A DNA stretch of 64,000 nt from assembly GCF_900103005.1 (NCBI RefSeq), contig NZ_FMWL01000001.1, positions 1 to 64,000 of the forward strand, in the 5' to 3' direction. The number at the start of each line of letters is the position of its first letter. The first letter of the stretch is position 1. The translations under genes were made by a program, and so were the position numbers. This DNA is from Acidaminobacter hydrogenoformans DSM 2784 (GTDB taxonomy: Bacteria; Bacillota; Clostridia; Peptostreptococcales; Acidaminobacteraceae). The notes under the pieces were generated by a model, which saw only the letters and a list, made by a program, of their open reading frames with translations, was not told the origin of the DNA and searched no databases. Positions 28,089-37,671 of this stretch are shown here, piece by piece.

Positions 28089-28123
28089 AGCCCGGTACGC
28101 GGTTGACGCCTGCCGGGCTTTCA
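28089..28123 (+). terminator. Terminator of the diguanylate cyclase gene
   Basis: AGCCCGG (28089-28095) pairs with CCGGGCT (28113-28119), with a further GCG/CGC pair in the loop and a short U-rich tail. The pyrG promoter is embedded in this hairpin. Confidence 0.7.
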
Positions 28124-28131
28124 TTTATACT
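28103..28131 (+). promoter_or_regulatory. Promoter of pyrG
   Basis: TTGACG at 28103-28108, a 17-base spacer and TATACT at 28126-28131 predict a start near 28138 and a leader of about 170 bases. Confidence 0.75.
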
Positions 28132-28156
28132 TATTCAATATTAGTTCGAGCAATGA

Positions 28157-29935
<1,779 letters not shown>

Positions 29936-29962
29936 AAAAGGATTAAGTTTTCCACCCTATTA

Positions 29963-29991
29963 TTGCAGAAAGCATATTTTCATTAGATACT
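29963..29991 (+). promoter_or_regulatory. Promoter of the small membrane protein-ybjQ operon
   Basis: TTGCAG at 29963-29968, a 17-base spacer and GATACT at 29986-29991 lie about 45 bases before the first start codon. Confidence 0.55.
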
Positions 29992-30036
29992 GTAATTAGA
30001 AAAAGCGCCACGCTCATAAAGAGGGAGGGATCCACA

Positions 30037-30273
30037 GTGAAAAAACTGGCCCCTATAGTCATCACCGCTATCCTGATCGCCTACCTTGCCATCTACCTTT
30101 GGATTCCCTTCAACCTGGATCAAAATCCCGGGCCGTGGTTTGGAAAAGTTTTGTGGGCGGCAATTGGCGCTGGTGCCGTTGGGATGATTACCGCAGCTGT
30201 TTACACCCTGGTCATAAGGCTCAAAGAAATTGACAAAGAGGAGAAGGATAAAGATGATCTTAGTAAATACTGA
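30037..30273 (+). CDS. Small two-helix membrane protein, function unknown
   Basis: The 78-residue product has two transmembrane helices (about residues 5-25 and 38-62) and a very acidic/basic cytoplasmic tail (EIDKEEKDKDD). A strong GGGAGGGA site lies upstream of the GTG. Its last 20 bases overlap the next gene in another frame, so the two are co-expressed and probably act together. I do not recognise the family; the pairing with a YbjQ protein is the only clue. Confidence 0.7.
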   Translation: MKKLAPIVITAILIAYLAIYLWIPFNLDQNPGPWFGKVLWAAIGAGAVGMITAAVYTLVIRLKEIDKEEKDKDDLSKY

Positions 30274-30565
30274 TTTCATTACGGGCAAAGAACTCGAAAC
30301 ACTCTCCATTGTCAAAGGCTCCACAATCATGTCAAAGCATCTTGGAAAAGACATTATGAGCGGTTTAAAGACCCTGGTCGGCGGTGAGCTGACTGAATAC
30401 AACGCTATGATGAACGACGCCCGGGCGCTCGCAACTAAGCGTATGGTGGAAGAAGCCGTATCAATGGGCGCAGACGCGATCATCAATGTCCGCTATGCTT
30501 CAAGTGCCATCATGCAGGGCGCAGCGGAAGTTATTGTGTACGGGACAGCGGTTAAATTCAAATAG
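30254..30565 (+). CDS. YbjQ/UPF0145 family protein
   Basis: The 103-residue protein belongs to the YbjQ (DUF74) family, which forms pentameric rings and is often labelled a putative heavy-metal-binding domain without firm proof. Typical sequence is seen at TTEFITGKEIE-like NTDFITGKELETLSIVKGST. GGELTEYNAMMNDAR near 45 and GADAIINVRY near 77 are also typical. ATG 30254 follows AGAAGGA by five bases; the frame is open upstream to 30230 without a better site. A bidirectional terminator follows. Confidence 0.88.
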   Translation: MILVNTDFITGKELETLSIVKGSTIMSKHLGKDIMSGLKTLVGGELTEYNAMMNDARALATKRMVEEAVSMGADAIINVRYASSAIMQGAAEVIVYGTAVKFK

Positions 30566-30653
30566 TTTGCGCAGAAGAAACGAAGAAGCAGCTTAAAATT
30601 TGAAATGCGCACTGCGAAGAATCCTCTAAAATGACAAAATGACTATGATAAAA

Positions 30654-30689
30654 GGAAGCAAGCGTTTTTATTACGCCTGCTTCCTTTTT
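30654..30689. terminator. Bidirectional terminator between ybjQ and the M20 amidohydrolase gene
   Basis: GGAAGCAAGCG (30654-30664) pairs with CGCCTGCTTCC (30674-30684) with one A-C mismatch. T5 follows on the plus strand and a U-rich UUUUAUC on the minus strand. Confidence 0.9.
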
Positions 30690-30700
30690 GTATGCCCGGA

Positions 30701-31816
30701 TTACATAGCAGCGAGCTCTTTAAATAGTTCCACCGCAGTCTCGATAATCTCATCATTGAAATCATACTTATGGGAATGAACATTTGGATAATCCACGCCG
30801 TTTCCAATGTAGCAAATGGCGCCTTTCGTCTCTTTCAGATAATGGCCAAAGTCCTCAGAACCCCGGAAGGCTTCTTTCATTTCTACGACTTCAAAGCCCT
30901 TGTTCTGAGCTGCTTCCCGAATTTTATCCGCGCTCACTTTATGGTTGAACGTTTCCGGAAAATAATCCTGATAAGAGAAGCTGACCGTCAAGTCCTGTGC
31001 CTCTGCCAGAGAAGTCGCCAAGTTCTCGAGATTTTTTTGAAGCTGATCCATTTCAGCTTCGTAAAGCGCCCGAATGGTCAAGAGCAGCTCGCCTTTACTG
31101 GCGTTGACACCAAAGGCTTTTTCACCCACATCTACCTGGATGACCGTACAAAGTACCATGCCTTTATTTTTCTCCGGCGCAATAAATCCCGGAATGGCAT
31201 CAATGATCCTCGCAATGGCGAACGCAGGGTTGACGCCCTTTTCAGGCTCACTGGCATGGGAAGGCTTGCCCTCCATGTGAATAACCATCCCTTTTGAAGC
31301 GCAGTTGGTTGTCCCGTCAATGATATTGACTGACTTAAGTGGCATACCGCTCATATTGTGATAAGCGAAGATTTCCTTAATACCATTCTCCCTGATGAAG
31401 ACTTTGCACTCCGCAGCGCCGTCTCCAGTTTCCTCCGCGTGCTGAAAGAGAAAAAAAATGTTCTTGTCTGAGCCATTTTGAGCCACTTCCAGAGCGAATG
31501 CCGCGAGTGAAGCCGCGTGTCCATCATGGCCACATTTGTGGGAAATTCCAGGAAATAGAGACCCATAGGGAAGCTCTATACCTTCTTTCATTTTGATTGC
31601 ATCAAAATCTGCCCGGAAGGCAATATTCTCTCGATCCTCCCCCGCACGGTAAATGGCATAAAACCAGCGACCTCGATCTACGATCTCAAGCTTGGTAGTC
31701 GCTTTGAGAAAATCTATCAGGTGTTGCTTGGTCCAGACTTCTTGATTGGAGAGCTCAGGGTGTTGATGCAGCTCGCGGCGCAGCTGAATCGCGAGCTCCA
31801 GGTTCTTATGATCCAA
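30701..31816 (-). CDS. M20-family amidohydrolase (aminoacylase/carboxypeptidase type)
   Basis: The protein is a zinc amidohydrolase of the M20D group that removes acyl groups or cleaves small amide bonds. It shows RRELHQHPEL near residue 13, AFRADFDAIKMKEG near 75, HKCGHDGH near 105, FLFQHAEETGDGA near 140 and HSHKYDFND near the end. These carry the expected metal ligands and catalytic Glu. I chose TTG 31816, nine bases after AAGGAG. ATG 31834 lacks a ribosome site, and the longest frame starts inside the promoter. A sigma-54-type promoter upstream suggests membership of the 33-44 kb regulon. The natural substrate is unknown. Confidence 0.87.
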   Translation of the reverse strand: MDHKNLELAIQLRRELHQHPELSNQEVWTKQHLIDFLKATTKLEIVDRGRWFYAIYRAGEDRENIAFRADFDAIKMKEGIELPYGSLFPGISHKCGHDGHAASLAAFALEVAQNGSDKNIFFLFQHAEETGDGAAECKVFIRENGIKEIFAYHNMSGMPLKSVNIIDGTTNCASKGMVIHMEGKPSHASEPEKGVNPAFAIARIIDAIPGFIAPEKNKGMVLCTVIQVDVGEKAFGVNASKGELLLTIRALYEAEMDQLQKNLENLATSLAEAQDLTVSFSYQDYFPETFNHKVSADKIREAAQNKGFEVVEMKEAFRGSEDFGHYLKETKGAICYIGNGVDYPNVHSHKYDFNDEIIETAVELFKELAAM

Positions 31817-31894
31817 TTCATCCAACTCCTTCATTTTTGAAAATCGTGGGCCGACTAAAAGCTTTAGCTTCAAGCTGCTCTTATTGTATTTAAA

Positions 31895-31910
31895 AGCAAA
31901 ATTGATGCCA
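31895..31910 (-). promoter_or_regulatory. Candidate sigma-54 (-24/-12) promoter of the amidohydrolase gene
   Basis: The minus strand reads TGGCATC-N4-TTGCT with GG and GC exactly ten bases apart, close to the consensus TGGCACG-N4-TTGCW. An overlapping sigma-A reading (TTGGCA, 17 bases, TACAAT at 31888-31883) is also possible, so the assignment rests on the match with the second site at 43882. Confidence 0.6.
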
Positions 31911-31925
31911 ATTCGCAAATAATCG

Positions 31926-32014
31926 TCAAAGCTTCAGAATTTTCTGATCCCCGAAGGCTTTATGAGCATTCAAAAACCGTTTCAGCCTTCTAATGCGGCC
32001 ACTTGAAGCTTTGA
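31926..32014. repeat. 11-base inverted repeat upstream of the amidohydrolase promoter
   Basis: TCAAAGCTTCA at 31926-31936 and TGAAGCTTTGA at 32004-32014 are exact reverse complements 67 bases apart. They lie upstream of the -24 box, where an activator of sigma-54 RNA polymerase could bind. The rest of this gap up to 32114 shows no gene. Confidence 0.45.
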
Positions 32015-32115
32015 TTCAACTTTAAAATGAAAGAATTTTTTTCACAGCGCATCATTTTTGTTTATCCCGCGCTGCAGCTTTGATCATTTCTAAATCCCAT
32101 TATAGCGCGACCGGT

Positions 32116-32136
32116 AAAAAACAAGCCGCGGCTTGT
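32116..32136 (-). terminator. Terminator of the 193-residue membrane protein gene
   Basis: The perfect palindrome ACAAGCCGCGGCTTGT can fold with a CGCG loop and is followed by U5 on the minus strand. Confidence 0.7.
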
Positions 32137-32169
32137 AAACATTTTTTTACAAAATTTTATTCCCTGCGG

Positions 32170-32751
32170 TTAAGAAAACGGATCCTTCTTTTCAACGAAC
32201 CTGACTTTCGCCTTCATGAAGCGTTTTATTATTGACCGCTCTTCATTGAGCTCCCTCGACTCTATAAAAAGATTCGAAATAGTTTCCCACATGAATACCC
32301 AGCCGCCCACAAACAATCCGTCCTCCAGGATCCGAATCATCAGGGCATCAGATTTGAAAGGCCCCATGTATGCAATGATGAAGAATATTATTCCGAGGAT
32401 AAAATACTTCATGGCTTCCAGCTGCTCTTTCCGACGCTTCTTTTCATTCCTGATTGCCATGTAGTCAAAGTGATGCTTGAGGGCGCTGACCAAAATTTGC
32501 TCCTTTTGTGAATTTTTCAGCGTCGCAGGAATAAAAAACTCGAAAATGATCTCATCCCGCTTTGGAATATCTTCGACGGAATCCCACAAAAAATCGAGGA
32601 ATTCGTCTTCAATGTCCCTCATTTTAAATGGAGAAGGGTCCCAGTCGTCGAAGACGTCATCATAGCTGTCCAACCAGATTGGTATAATATAAGCGTTTGT
32701 ATCAGGATCTCTGTTGTAGTTTTCAAATAGCTTTTTTTTCTTTATCTTCAT
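32170..32751 (-). CDS. Membrane protein of unknown function
   Basis: I do not recognise this 193-residue protein. The N-terminal half is soluble and rich in acidic and aromatic residues (DSYDDVFDDWDPSPFKMRD, residues about 28-46). Basic stretches (NEKKRRKEQLEAM) precede two hydrophobic helices near residues 112-130 and 140-160, and a basic tail follows. GGGGAGA stands five bases before the ATG and a terminator follows the stop, so it is a genuine single-gene unit. The soluble part probably faces the cytoplasm. No function can be inferred. Confidence 0.75.
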   Translation of the reverse strand: MKIKKKKLFENYNRDPDTNAYIIPIWLDSYDDVFDDWDPSPFKMRDIEDEFLDFLWDSVEDIPKRDEIIFEFFIPATLKNSQKEQILVSALKHHFDYMAIRNEKKRRKEQLEAMKYFILGIIFFIIAYMGPFKSDALMIRILEDGLFVGGWVFMWETISNLFIESRELNEERSIIKRFMKAKVRFVEKKDPFS

Positions 32752-32953
32752 TTGAATCTCCCCAACTGGCGCAGTTCAGCCATTAAAGCTGCTTCTATTT
32801 GTTGTCTAAAGTCAATTATACCCAAAAGGGCACGTCTATCGTTCAAAAATGTTCATGAATTTCCTAAACAAGGACTTCCCTTTGACAATTGCCCAAGGCC
32901 AATCGCAGCTGGACCTTCACCGCAAGTATATTTGTGTAAGTGGCACTGCCCAA
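32752..32953. other. Gap upstream of the unknown membrane protein gene
   Basis: Between the argH terminator and this gene I see no coding region. A perfect TATAAT on the minus strand (about 32823-32818) could be its -10 box but has no matching -35 at normal spacing. Confidence 0.4.
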
Positions 32954-32963
32954 GACCATCGGC
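32954..32963 (+). repeat. Partial copy (10 of 14 bases) of the GACCATCGGCAGAA motif
   Basis: This copy lies directly beyond the U-tract of the argH terminator. Confidence 0.6.
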
Positions 32964-33031
32964 AAAAAACAAAACGACCATAACCAGCACACTGCCCCAT
33001 CCGGGCGTGATACGAACTGGAAATGGTCGTT
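32964..33031 (-). terminator. Terminator of the sigma-54 operon after argH
   Basis: AACGACCAT (32973-32981) pairs with ATGGTCGTT (33023-33031). After an AA/AA bulge, CCAG pairs with CTGG, and further G-C pairs can form in the loop. The minus-strand tail is UUUUGUUUUUU. Confidence 0.85.
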
Positions 33032-33078
33032 GGGGGAACACCTTCGTCCGCACAAAATTGCTCATTGCGGTATTCATT

Positions 33079-34458
33079 CTAAATCCTTGATAAAAACGCT
33101 TTCGCGTTCCGGATCTGCCTCTCAACCTCATCATAGGAGGTCCCGCCAAAACTGTTTCGCTTCTCAATGCAGCTTTCCACTGTAAATTGAGACAGGTCAT
33201 TCAGTTCGACCGGGAATCCCACGTGTATCAAATCCTCTTTTACGACTTCCGCAAAAGCTTTGCCTTGCTGTTCACAATGCTTGACCAATTCCCCAACGAT
33301 CTCATGAGCCTCCCTGAATGGAATGCCATTAACGACCAGGAATTCTGCAATATCCGTCGCCTCTATGAACCCTTTTTTTAGCTGCGCTTTCAACACTGCC
33401 TCGTTAAAGGTCATCTGCTCCAGCATTCTGGCAAAAATGAACAGCGTTCTGTCCAGGGTATGTATGCTGTCGAAGAGCGCCTCTTTGTCCTCCTGATAAT
33501 CCTTGTTCAGCGTCAGGAATGTGCCCTTCAGCACGGTCAGCAATGTGACCAGGTTTCCAATAGCCCTTCCCGCCTTGCCTCTGACCAGCTCAGCAATATC
33601 AGGGTTCTTTTTCTGGGGCATGATGCTGCTGCCCGTGCAGAAGCTGTCCTCCAGCGTAATGAAATTGAACTCCTGAGAGTTGAAGACAATGATCTCCTCA
33701 GCAAAGCCACTCAGATGCGTCATACACAGCGCCGCGTTGAACAAGTATTCTGCAATGCCGTCCCGGTTCGCGACCGTATCCATGGCGTTTTCAGACGGCG
33801 CCGCAAATCCGAGCAGCGCCGTTGTATAGTGCCGGTCTGTAGGCAGGGTTGTCCCCGCCAGCGCACATGCGCCAAGTGGGTTGACATTGAGTCGCTTCAG
33901 CGATTCCTGCAGGCGCTCCAAATCCCGTCTGAGCCCCTGAAAATGGGCCATGTAATAAAATCCCACGGTAATGGGCTGCGCATGCTGCAAGTGCGTAAAG
34001 CCCGGCATGATTTTATGGGCCTCTTCCTCCGCCTTATTCACAATAACTTCAAGCAAGTCTTTCAGGTGACCAATAGTTTTCTTCACAGCCTCTCTCAAAA
34101 AGAGTGCTTCGTCCAGAGCATTCTGGTCATTGCGGCTCCTCGCCGTGTGCAGATACTTGCCCGCGTCGCCAATCTCTTCAATGAGGGCTTTTTCAATGAT
34201 CATCATGATATCCTCATCCAGAATGCTGAATTCAACCTCATTTTGATCAAGCTTCTTTTCAACGGCCTTGAGGCCGCTTTGGATCTGCGCACAGACCTCA
34301 TCGCTGACAATGCCCTGCCTGGCCAGCATTTTCACATGCGCGGCACTCCCCATAATACTGTATTTGTACAGCTTATGGTCAAAGCTGATGGATTCATTAT
34401 AATCCGCGGTATAGTGCGTCATCTGTTTAGAAAACCGCCCACCCCATAAGTTTGACAC
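33079..34458 (-). CDS. argH: Argininosuccinate lyase (or related N-succinyl lyase)
   Basis: The 459-residue protein has the fumarase/aspartase-superfamily signature GSSIMPQKKNPDIAELVRGK near residue 275, HTARSRNDQNALD near 105 and HLQHAQPITVGFYYMAHF near 155. These are all typical of ArgH, which splits argininosuccinate into arginine and fumarate. GTG 34458 follows AGGGAGG by seven bases. No argG or other arginine-synthesis gene is nearby. Instead it is the last gene of a catabolic-looking operon with an importer, an arginine-deiminase-like enzyme and two Ald-type dehydrogenases. A role on an imported aspartate-linked compound is therefore possible. Ordinary ArgH activity remains the first expectation from sequence. 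Confidence 0.88.
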   Translation of the reverse strand: MSNLWGGRFSKQMTHYTADYNESISFDHKLYKYSIMGSAAHVKMLARQGIVSDEVCAQIQSGLKAVEKKLDQNEVEFSILDEDIMMIIEKALIEEIGDAGKYLHTARSRNDQNALDEALFLREAVKKTIGHLKDLLEVIVNKAEEEAHKIMPGFTHLQHAQPITVGFYYMAHFQGLRRDLERLQESLKRLNVNPLGACALAGTTLPTDRHYTTALLGFAAPSENAMDTVANRDGIAEYLFNAALCMTHLSGFAEEIIVFNSQEFNFITLEDSFCTGSSIMPQKKNPDIAELVRGKAGRAIGNLVTLLTVLKGTFLTLNKDYQEDKEALFDSIHTLDRTLFIFARMLEQMTFNEAVLKAQLKKGFIEATDIAEFLVVNGIPFREAHEIVGELVKHCEQQGKAFAEVVKEDLIHVGFPVELNDLSQFTVESCIEKRNSFGGTSYDEVERQIRNAKAFLSRI

Positions 34459-34492
34459 GAAAAAACCTCCCTGTTCAAGCACGGCAAAGCTA

Positions 34493-35611
34493 TCAGCTTC
34501 TCTCTATGGCCTCAAGGGGATCCACATAAGGAATGCCATGCTTGTCCGCAGTTTCCACGAGCGTCAGCTGACCTTTGTAGGTCGTAAGTCCCCGCCTCAA
34601 ATGCGGGTCACGGCGAAGGGCTTCCACCACGCCACGGTTCGCGATCTCCAGGGCATAAGGCAGCGTACATTCAGAGAGCATCTGCGACGCCGTTTCAGCA
34701 AAACCGGAAGGGATATTATCCACCGCGTAATGCAAGACACCTTCCTCGACATATACAGGGTCGTCGTGGGAAGTACTCCTGCAAGTTTCAATGGCGCCCG
34801 CCTCGTCACAGGCCACGTCCACAATTAACGCGCCCCGCTTCATGAGCTTCAGCTCTTCGCGGTTGACCAGATGGTCCTGCCTGGTCTTTGGCCAGAGGAT
34901 ACAGTTGATGAGCACATCCGTTCGTTTGAGGCAAGTCTCAAGATTTTCTCTGTTTGAGAATAAAAACTCAACATTGACAGGCAGCTTTTCTCTGGCCTTA
35001 TCCATAGCTTTTTTGTTGATGTCCAGCATAGTGACTCTGTTGCCAAAGGCAGCTGCGAGCTCAGCTGCACCTACCCCGGACCAGCCGCATCCAATAATGG
35101 TCACATCCGGCGTCGCCACACCCACTATTCTGTTAAGAAGCAGGCCCCTTCCACCATGGACGCTCTGAGAAAAGTGAAGGGCCGCCAAAAAACCGCCTTT
35201 TCCAGCGAGAATGCTCATAGGCGCCAGCATAGGATAGTCGCCGTTCTCATCATCCACATCCTCATAGCAAATCCCGGTGATGCCGCGGTCAAGAAGCACC
35301 TCCGTCATCTCACTGTGGGCGTTTGAGTGCAGATATGTAAACACGATCTGGTCTTCATGAAGCAGTTCGTATTCTGAGGCTTCGATTTCCTTGACCTTGT
35401 ACAGCATATCGCAGCGCTTGTATAGCGCTTCCCGCGGTGTGATCTGCGCGCCGGCCCTGACATAAGCCTCGTCCGGATATCCGCTGCCCAGACCCGCCTG
35501 CGGCTCCACGAGGACCGTGTGGCCGCGCTTTATCAATGCAGCTGCCGCGGAAGGTGTCGCGGCAACACGACATTCATTCTTCTTGATCTCTTTTGGAATG
35601 CCGATGATCAT
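34493..35611 (-). CDS. ald: Alanine dehydrogenase-family enzyme (Ald1), specificity uncertain
   Basis: The 372-residue protein begins IIGIPKEIKKNECRVAATP like alanine dehydrogenase. It keeps the catalytic Lys in MLYKVKE (near residue 73), the His in FTYLHSNA (near 95) and the Asp in VDVACDEAG (near 265). The NAD-binding GCGWSGVGAAELAAAFG lies near 170. The segment that reads NMPGAVPRT in ordinary alanine dehydrogenases is DNIPSGFAET here, and DQGG is DEAG. So it may oxidise another L-amino acid or an imino/opine substrate. It lies between dppF and argH with short spacings in the operon. Confidence 0.82.
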   Translation of the reverse strand: MIIGIPKEIKKNECRVAATPSAAAALIKRGHTVLVEPQAGLGSGYPDEAYVRAGAQITPREALYKRCDMLYKVKEIEASEYELLHEDQIVFTYLHSNAHSEMTEVLLDRGITGICYEDVDDENGDYPMLAPMSILAGKGGFLAALHFSQSVHGGRGLLLNRIVGVATPDVTIIGCGWSGVGAAELAAAFGNRVTMLDINKKAMDKAREKLPVNVEFLFSNRENLETCLKRTDVLINCILWPKTRQDHLVNREELKLMKRGALIVDVACDEAGAIETCRSTSHDDPVYVEEGVLHYAVDNIPSGFAETASQMLSECTLPYALEIANRGVVEALRRDPHLRRGLTTYKGQLTLVETADKHGIPYVDPLEAIERS

Positions 35612-35666
35612 TTAATCGTCTCCCATCTCAAGTTTCAATTCCGGATCTCATCCGGCATCCTATAGC

Positions 35667-36644
35667 CTATCTGCCATTGACAACATAGCACGCCACAAAA
35701 TGTCCCGGCGACGTCTCCACAAAATCCGGATCTCGGCTGACACATTCCGGAACTGCGTAATCACACCTTGATGCAAAGCGGCAGCCAGGTTTTACGTCAA
35801 CCGGGCTTGTGACTTCACCTTTGATCAGCTCAAATTCTTTGTTCCGCATTCTGATATCCGGTTTCGGAATAGCCGCCAGCAAAGCCTTTGTGTAAGGATG
35901 CTGCGGATTTGAAAACAGTTCTTCTGAAGGTGCCTGCTCCACACACACGCCAAGATACATGACCATGATATCATCCGAAATATGTTTGACGACAGACAAA
36001 TCATGGGTGACAAACATATAGGCAAGTCCAAGCTCATCCTGGATGTCCATGAGAAGGTTCAAGTTCTGTGCTTGTACTGAAACGTCCAGTGCAGACACCG
36101 GCTCGTCACAGACAATAAACTTTGGATTCAGTGAAAGGGCTCTCGCAATCCCTATGCGCTGGCGGCGCCCGCCGTCCAGTTCATGGGGATAGGAGTTCGC
36201 ATAGCGTCTGGCCAGTCCAACGAGATCCATCAGGCTCGCCGCTTTATTGAAGGTTTCCTTATTTGACTTATACAGTTTGTGTATATACATGTACTCAGAG
36301 ATAATCTCTATAACAGACTTCCTGGGATCAATACTTGAATACGGATCCTGAAAAATGATTTGCATATCCTTGCGGACTGGCCGCATTTTTTTGACGGAAT
36401 AATCCGTAATATCTTTTCCTTCAAACAAGATCTGACCGGACGTTGGTTCAAGCAGCTTGATAATCGTTCGTCCAAGCGTAGATTTTCCGCAGCCGGATTC
36501 CCCAACGACGCCCATAGTTTTTCCCGAAAAAATTTTCATATTGATGCCATCTACCGCATGGAGATGAGAGCCGCCCCTAAGCTTAAACCATTTTCGAAGC
36601 TCAATGGTCTCAAGAAGAGGTTTTACTTGATTGTCATTCTGCAT
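35667..36644 (-). CDS. dppF: Dipeptide/oligopeptide ABC transporter ATPase, DppF type
   Basis: The 325-residue ATPase drives uptake by the Dpp/Opp transporter. It has Walker A GESGCGKS at residues 48-55, the ABC signature as LDGGRRQR (instead of LSGGQ), Walker B FIVCDEPVSALD, and the C-terminal Opp/Dpp region with PGCRFASRCDYAVPEC. That Cys-containing segment is typical of this class and binds an Fe-S cluster in some members. Its start overlaps the end of dppD by 11 bases. The signature change from S to D is unusual but seen in other Dpp-type ATPases. Confidence 0.92.
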   Translation of the reverse strand: MQNDNQVKPLLETIELRKWFKLRGGSHLHAVDGINMKIFSGKTMGVVGESGCGKSTLGRTIIKLLEPTSGQILFEGKDITDYSVKKMRPVRKDMQIIFQDPYSSIDPRKSVIEIISEYMYIHKLYKSNKETFNKAASLMDLVGLARRYANSYPHELDGGRRQRIGIARALSLNPKFIVCDEPVSALDVSVQAQNLNLLMDIQDELGLAYMFVTHDLSVVKHISDDIMVMYLGVCVEQAPSEELFSNPQHPYTKALLAAIPKPDIRMRNKEFELIKGEVTSPVDVKPGCRFASRCDYAVPECVSRDPDFVETSPGHFVACYVVNGR

Positions 36645-37656
36645 GCTGATCTACACCCGCCTTTTGTTTCCCTGCCTGTTCGGTGAACAAGTAACAAGCA
36701 ATCTTATGTGTCCCATTGACGTAAGCTTCCGGACGCGCCGTCAAGCATATATCCATGCGGTGTTCACACCGCGGCGCGAAGACGCAGCCTTTGGGAAGGT
36801 TTGTCGGATCCGGCATAAGCCCCGCAATAGGACTTAAGCGCTCAGACTTGACGTCCAGATTCGGGATTGAATTAAACAGCCCTACAGTATATGGGTGATG
36901 TTTGTCGCCCAAAAATATATCCTCTGCGGTTCCCGCCTCAATAATGATGCCTGAGTACATGACTGCGACATCATCACAAGTCTGGGCTACAATCCCTAAA
37001 TCGTGGGTAATCATGAGCATGGAGGTTCCCAGTCTGTCCCTGAGCTCGCGTATCATGGTCAGTACCTGCGCCTGGATCGTAACATCCAGAGCCGTTGTCG
37101 GTTCATCAGCAATCAAAAGCTCCGGCTCGCAGGAAAGCGCCATGGCTATGACCACTCTTTGCTTCATGCCCCCTGAAAATTGATGCGGATACTCGCCGCT
37201 TCTCGAAGGCATGATGCCTACCATATTCAGTGTAAAGGCCACTCTCTCGTTGACCTGTTCCTTTGACATGTCGGGATTATGAAGCTGAACCGCTTCAGCA
37301 ATTTGCTCCCCAACCGTCAAAACCGGATTCAGGCTCGTCATAGGGTCTTGGAACACCATGGAGATTCTGTTGCCCCTTACGGTTTGCATATAACGCTCAT
37401 TTTTTTCAAGGAGATTCTCTCCGTCAAAGTAAATTTCACCTTCGAGAATACGTCCTGTTATAGCCGGCAACAGCCTGAGAATGGACAGTGCGGTCGTTGT
37501 CTTACCCGCCCCCGTCTCTCCGACAAGCCCCAGTGTCTTCCCCTTGCCTATGGAAAGTTCCAGGCCATTCACAGCCTCAACAGTCTCAAGGTCCGTCTTG
37601 TAAATAACCTTGAGGTTTTTTATTTCCAGTATTTTTTCTGTATCCTTGTGAGCCAT
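36634..37656 (-). CDS. dppD: Dipeptide/oligopeptide ABC transporter ATPase, DppD type
   Basis: The 340-residue partner ATPase has Walker A GETGAGKTT near residue 40, the signature FSGGMKQR, Walker B LLIADEPTTALDVT and the C-terminal PKGCVFAPRCEHRMDIC segment. It pairs with DppF under the permeases DppB and DppC. GGGAGG lies before the ATG, 15 bases after dppC. The substrate is set by the binding protein and is unknown. Confidence 0.93.
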   Translation of the reverse strand: MAHKDTEKILEIKNLKVIYKTDLETVEAVNGLELSIGKGKTLGLVGETGAGKTTTALSILRLLPAITGRILEGEIYFDGENLLEKNERYMQTVRGNRISMVFQDPMTSLNPVLTVGEQIAEAVQLHNPDMSKEQVNERVAFTLNMVGIMPSRSGEYPHQFSGGMKQRVVIAMALSCEPELLIADEPTTALDVTIQAQVLTMIRELRDRLGTSMLMITHDLGIVAQTCDDVAVMYSGIIIEAGTAEDIFLGDKHHPYTVGLFNSIPNLDVKSERLSPIAGLMPDPTNLPKGCVFAPRCEHRMDICLTARPEAYVNGTHKIACYLFTEQAGKQKAGVDQHAE

Positions 37657-37671
37657 GAAAAAACCTCCCGG

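Noticed and set aside
32853..33200. Small open frames between argH and the unknown membrane protein gene
   Set aside because: They cover the argH terminator hairpin and overlap the argH end without any ribosome site.
33460..34449. 329-codon plus-strand frame opposite argH
   Set aside because: It is antisense to a gene with clear ArgH signatures.
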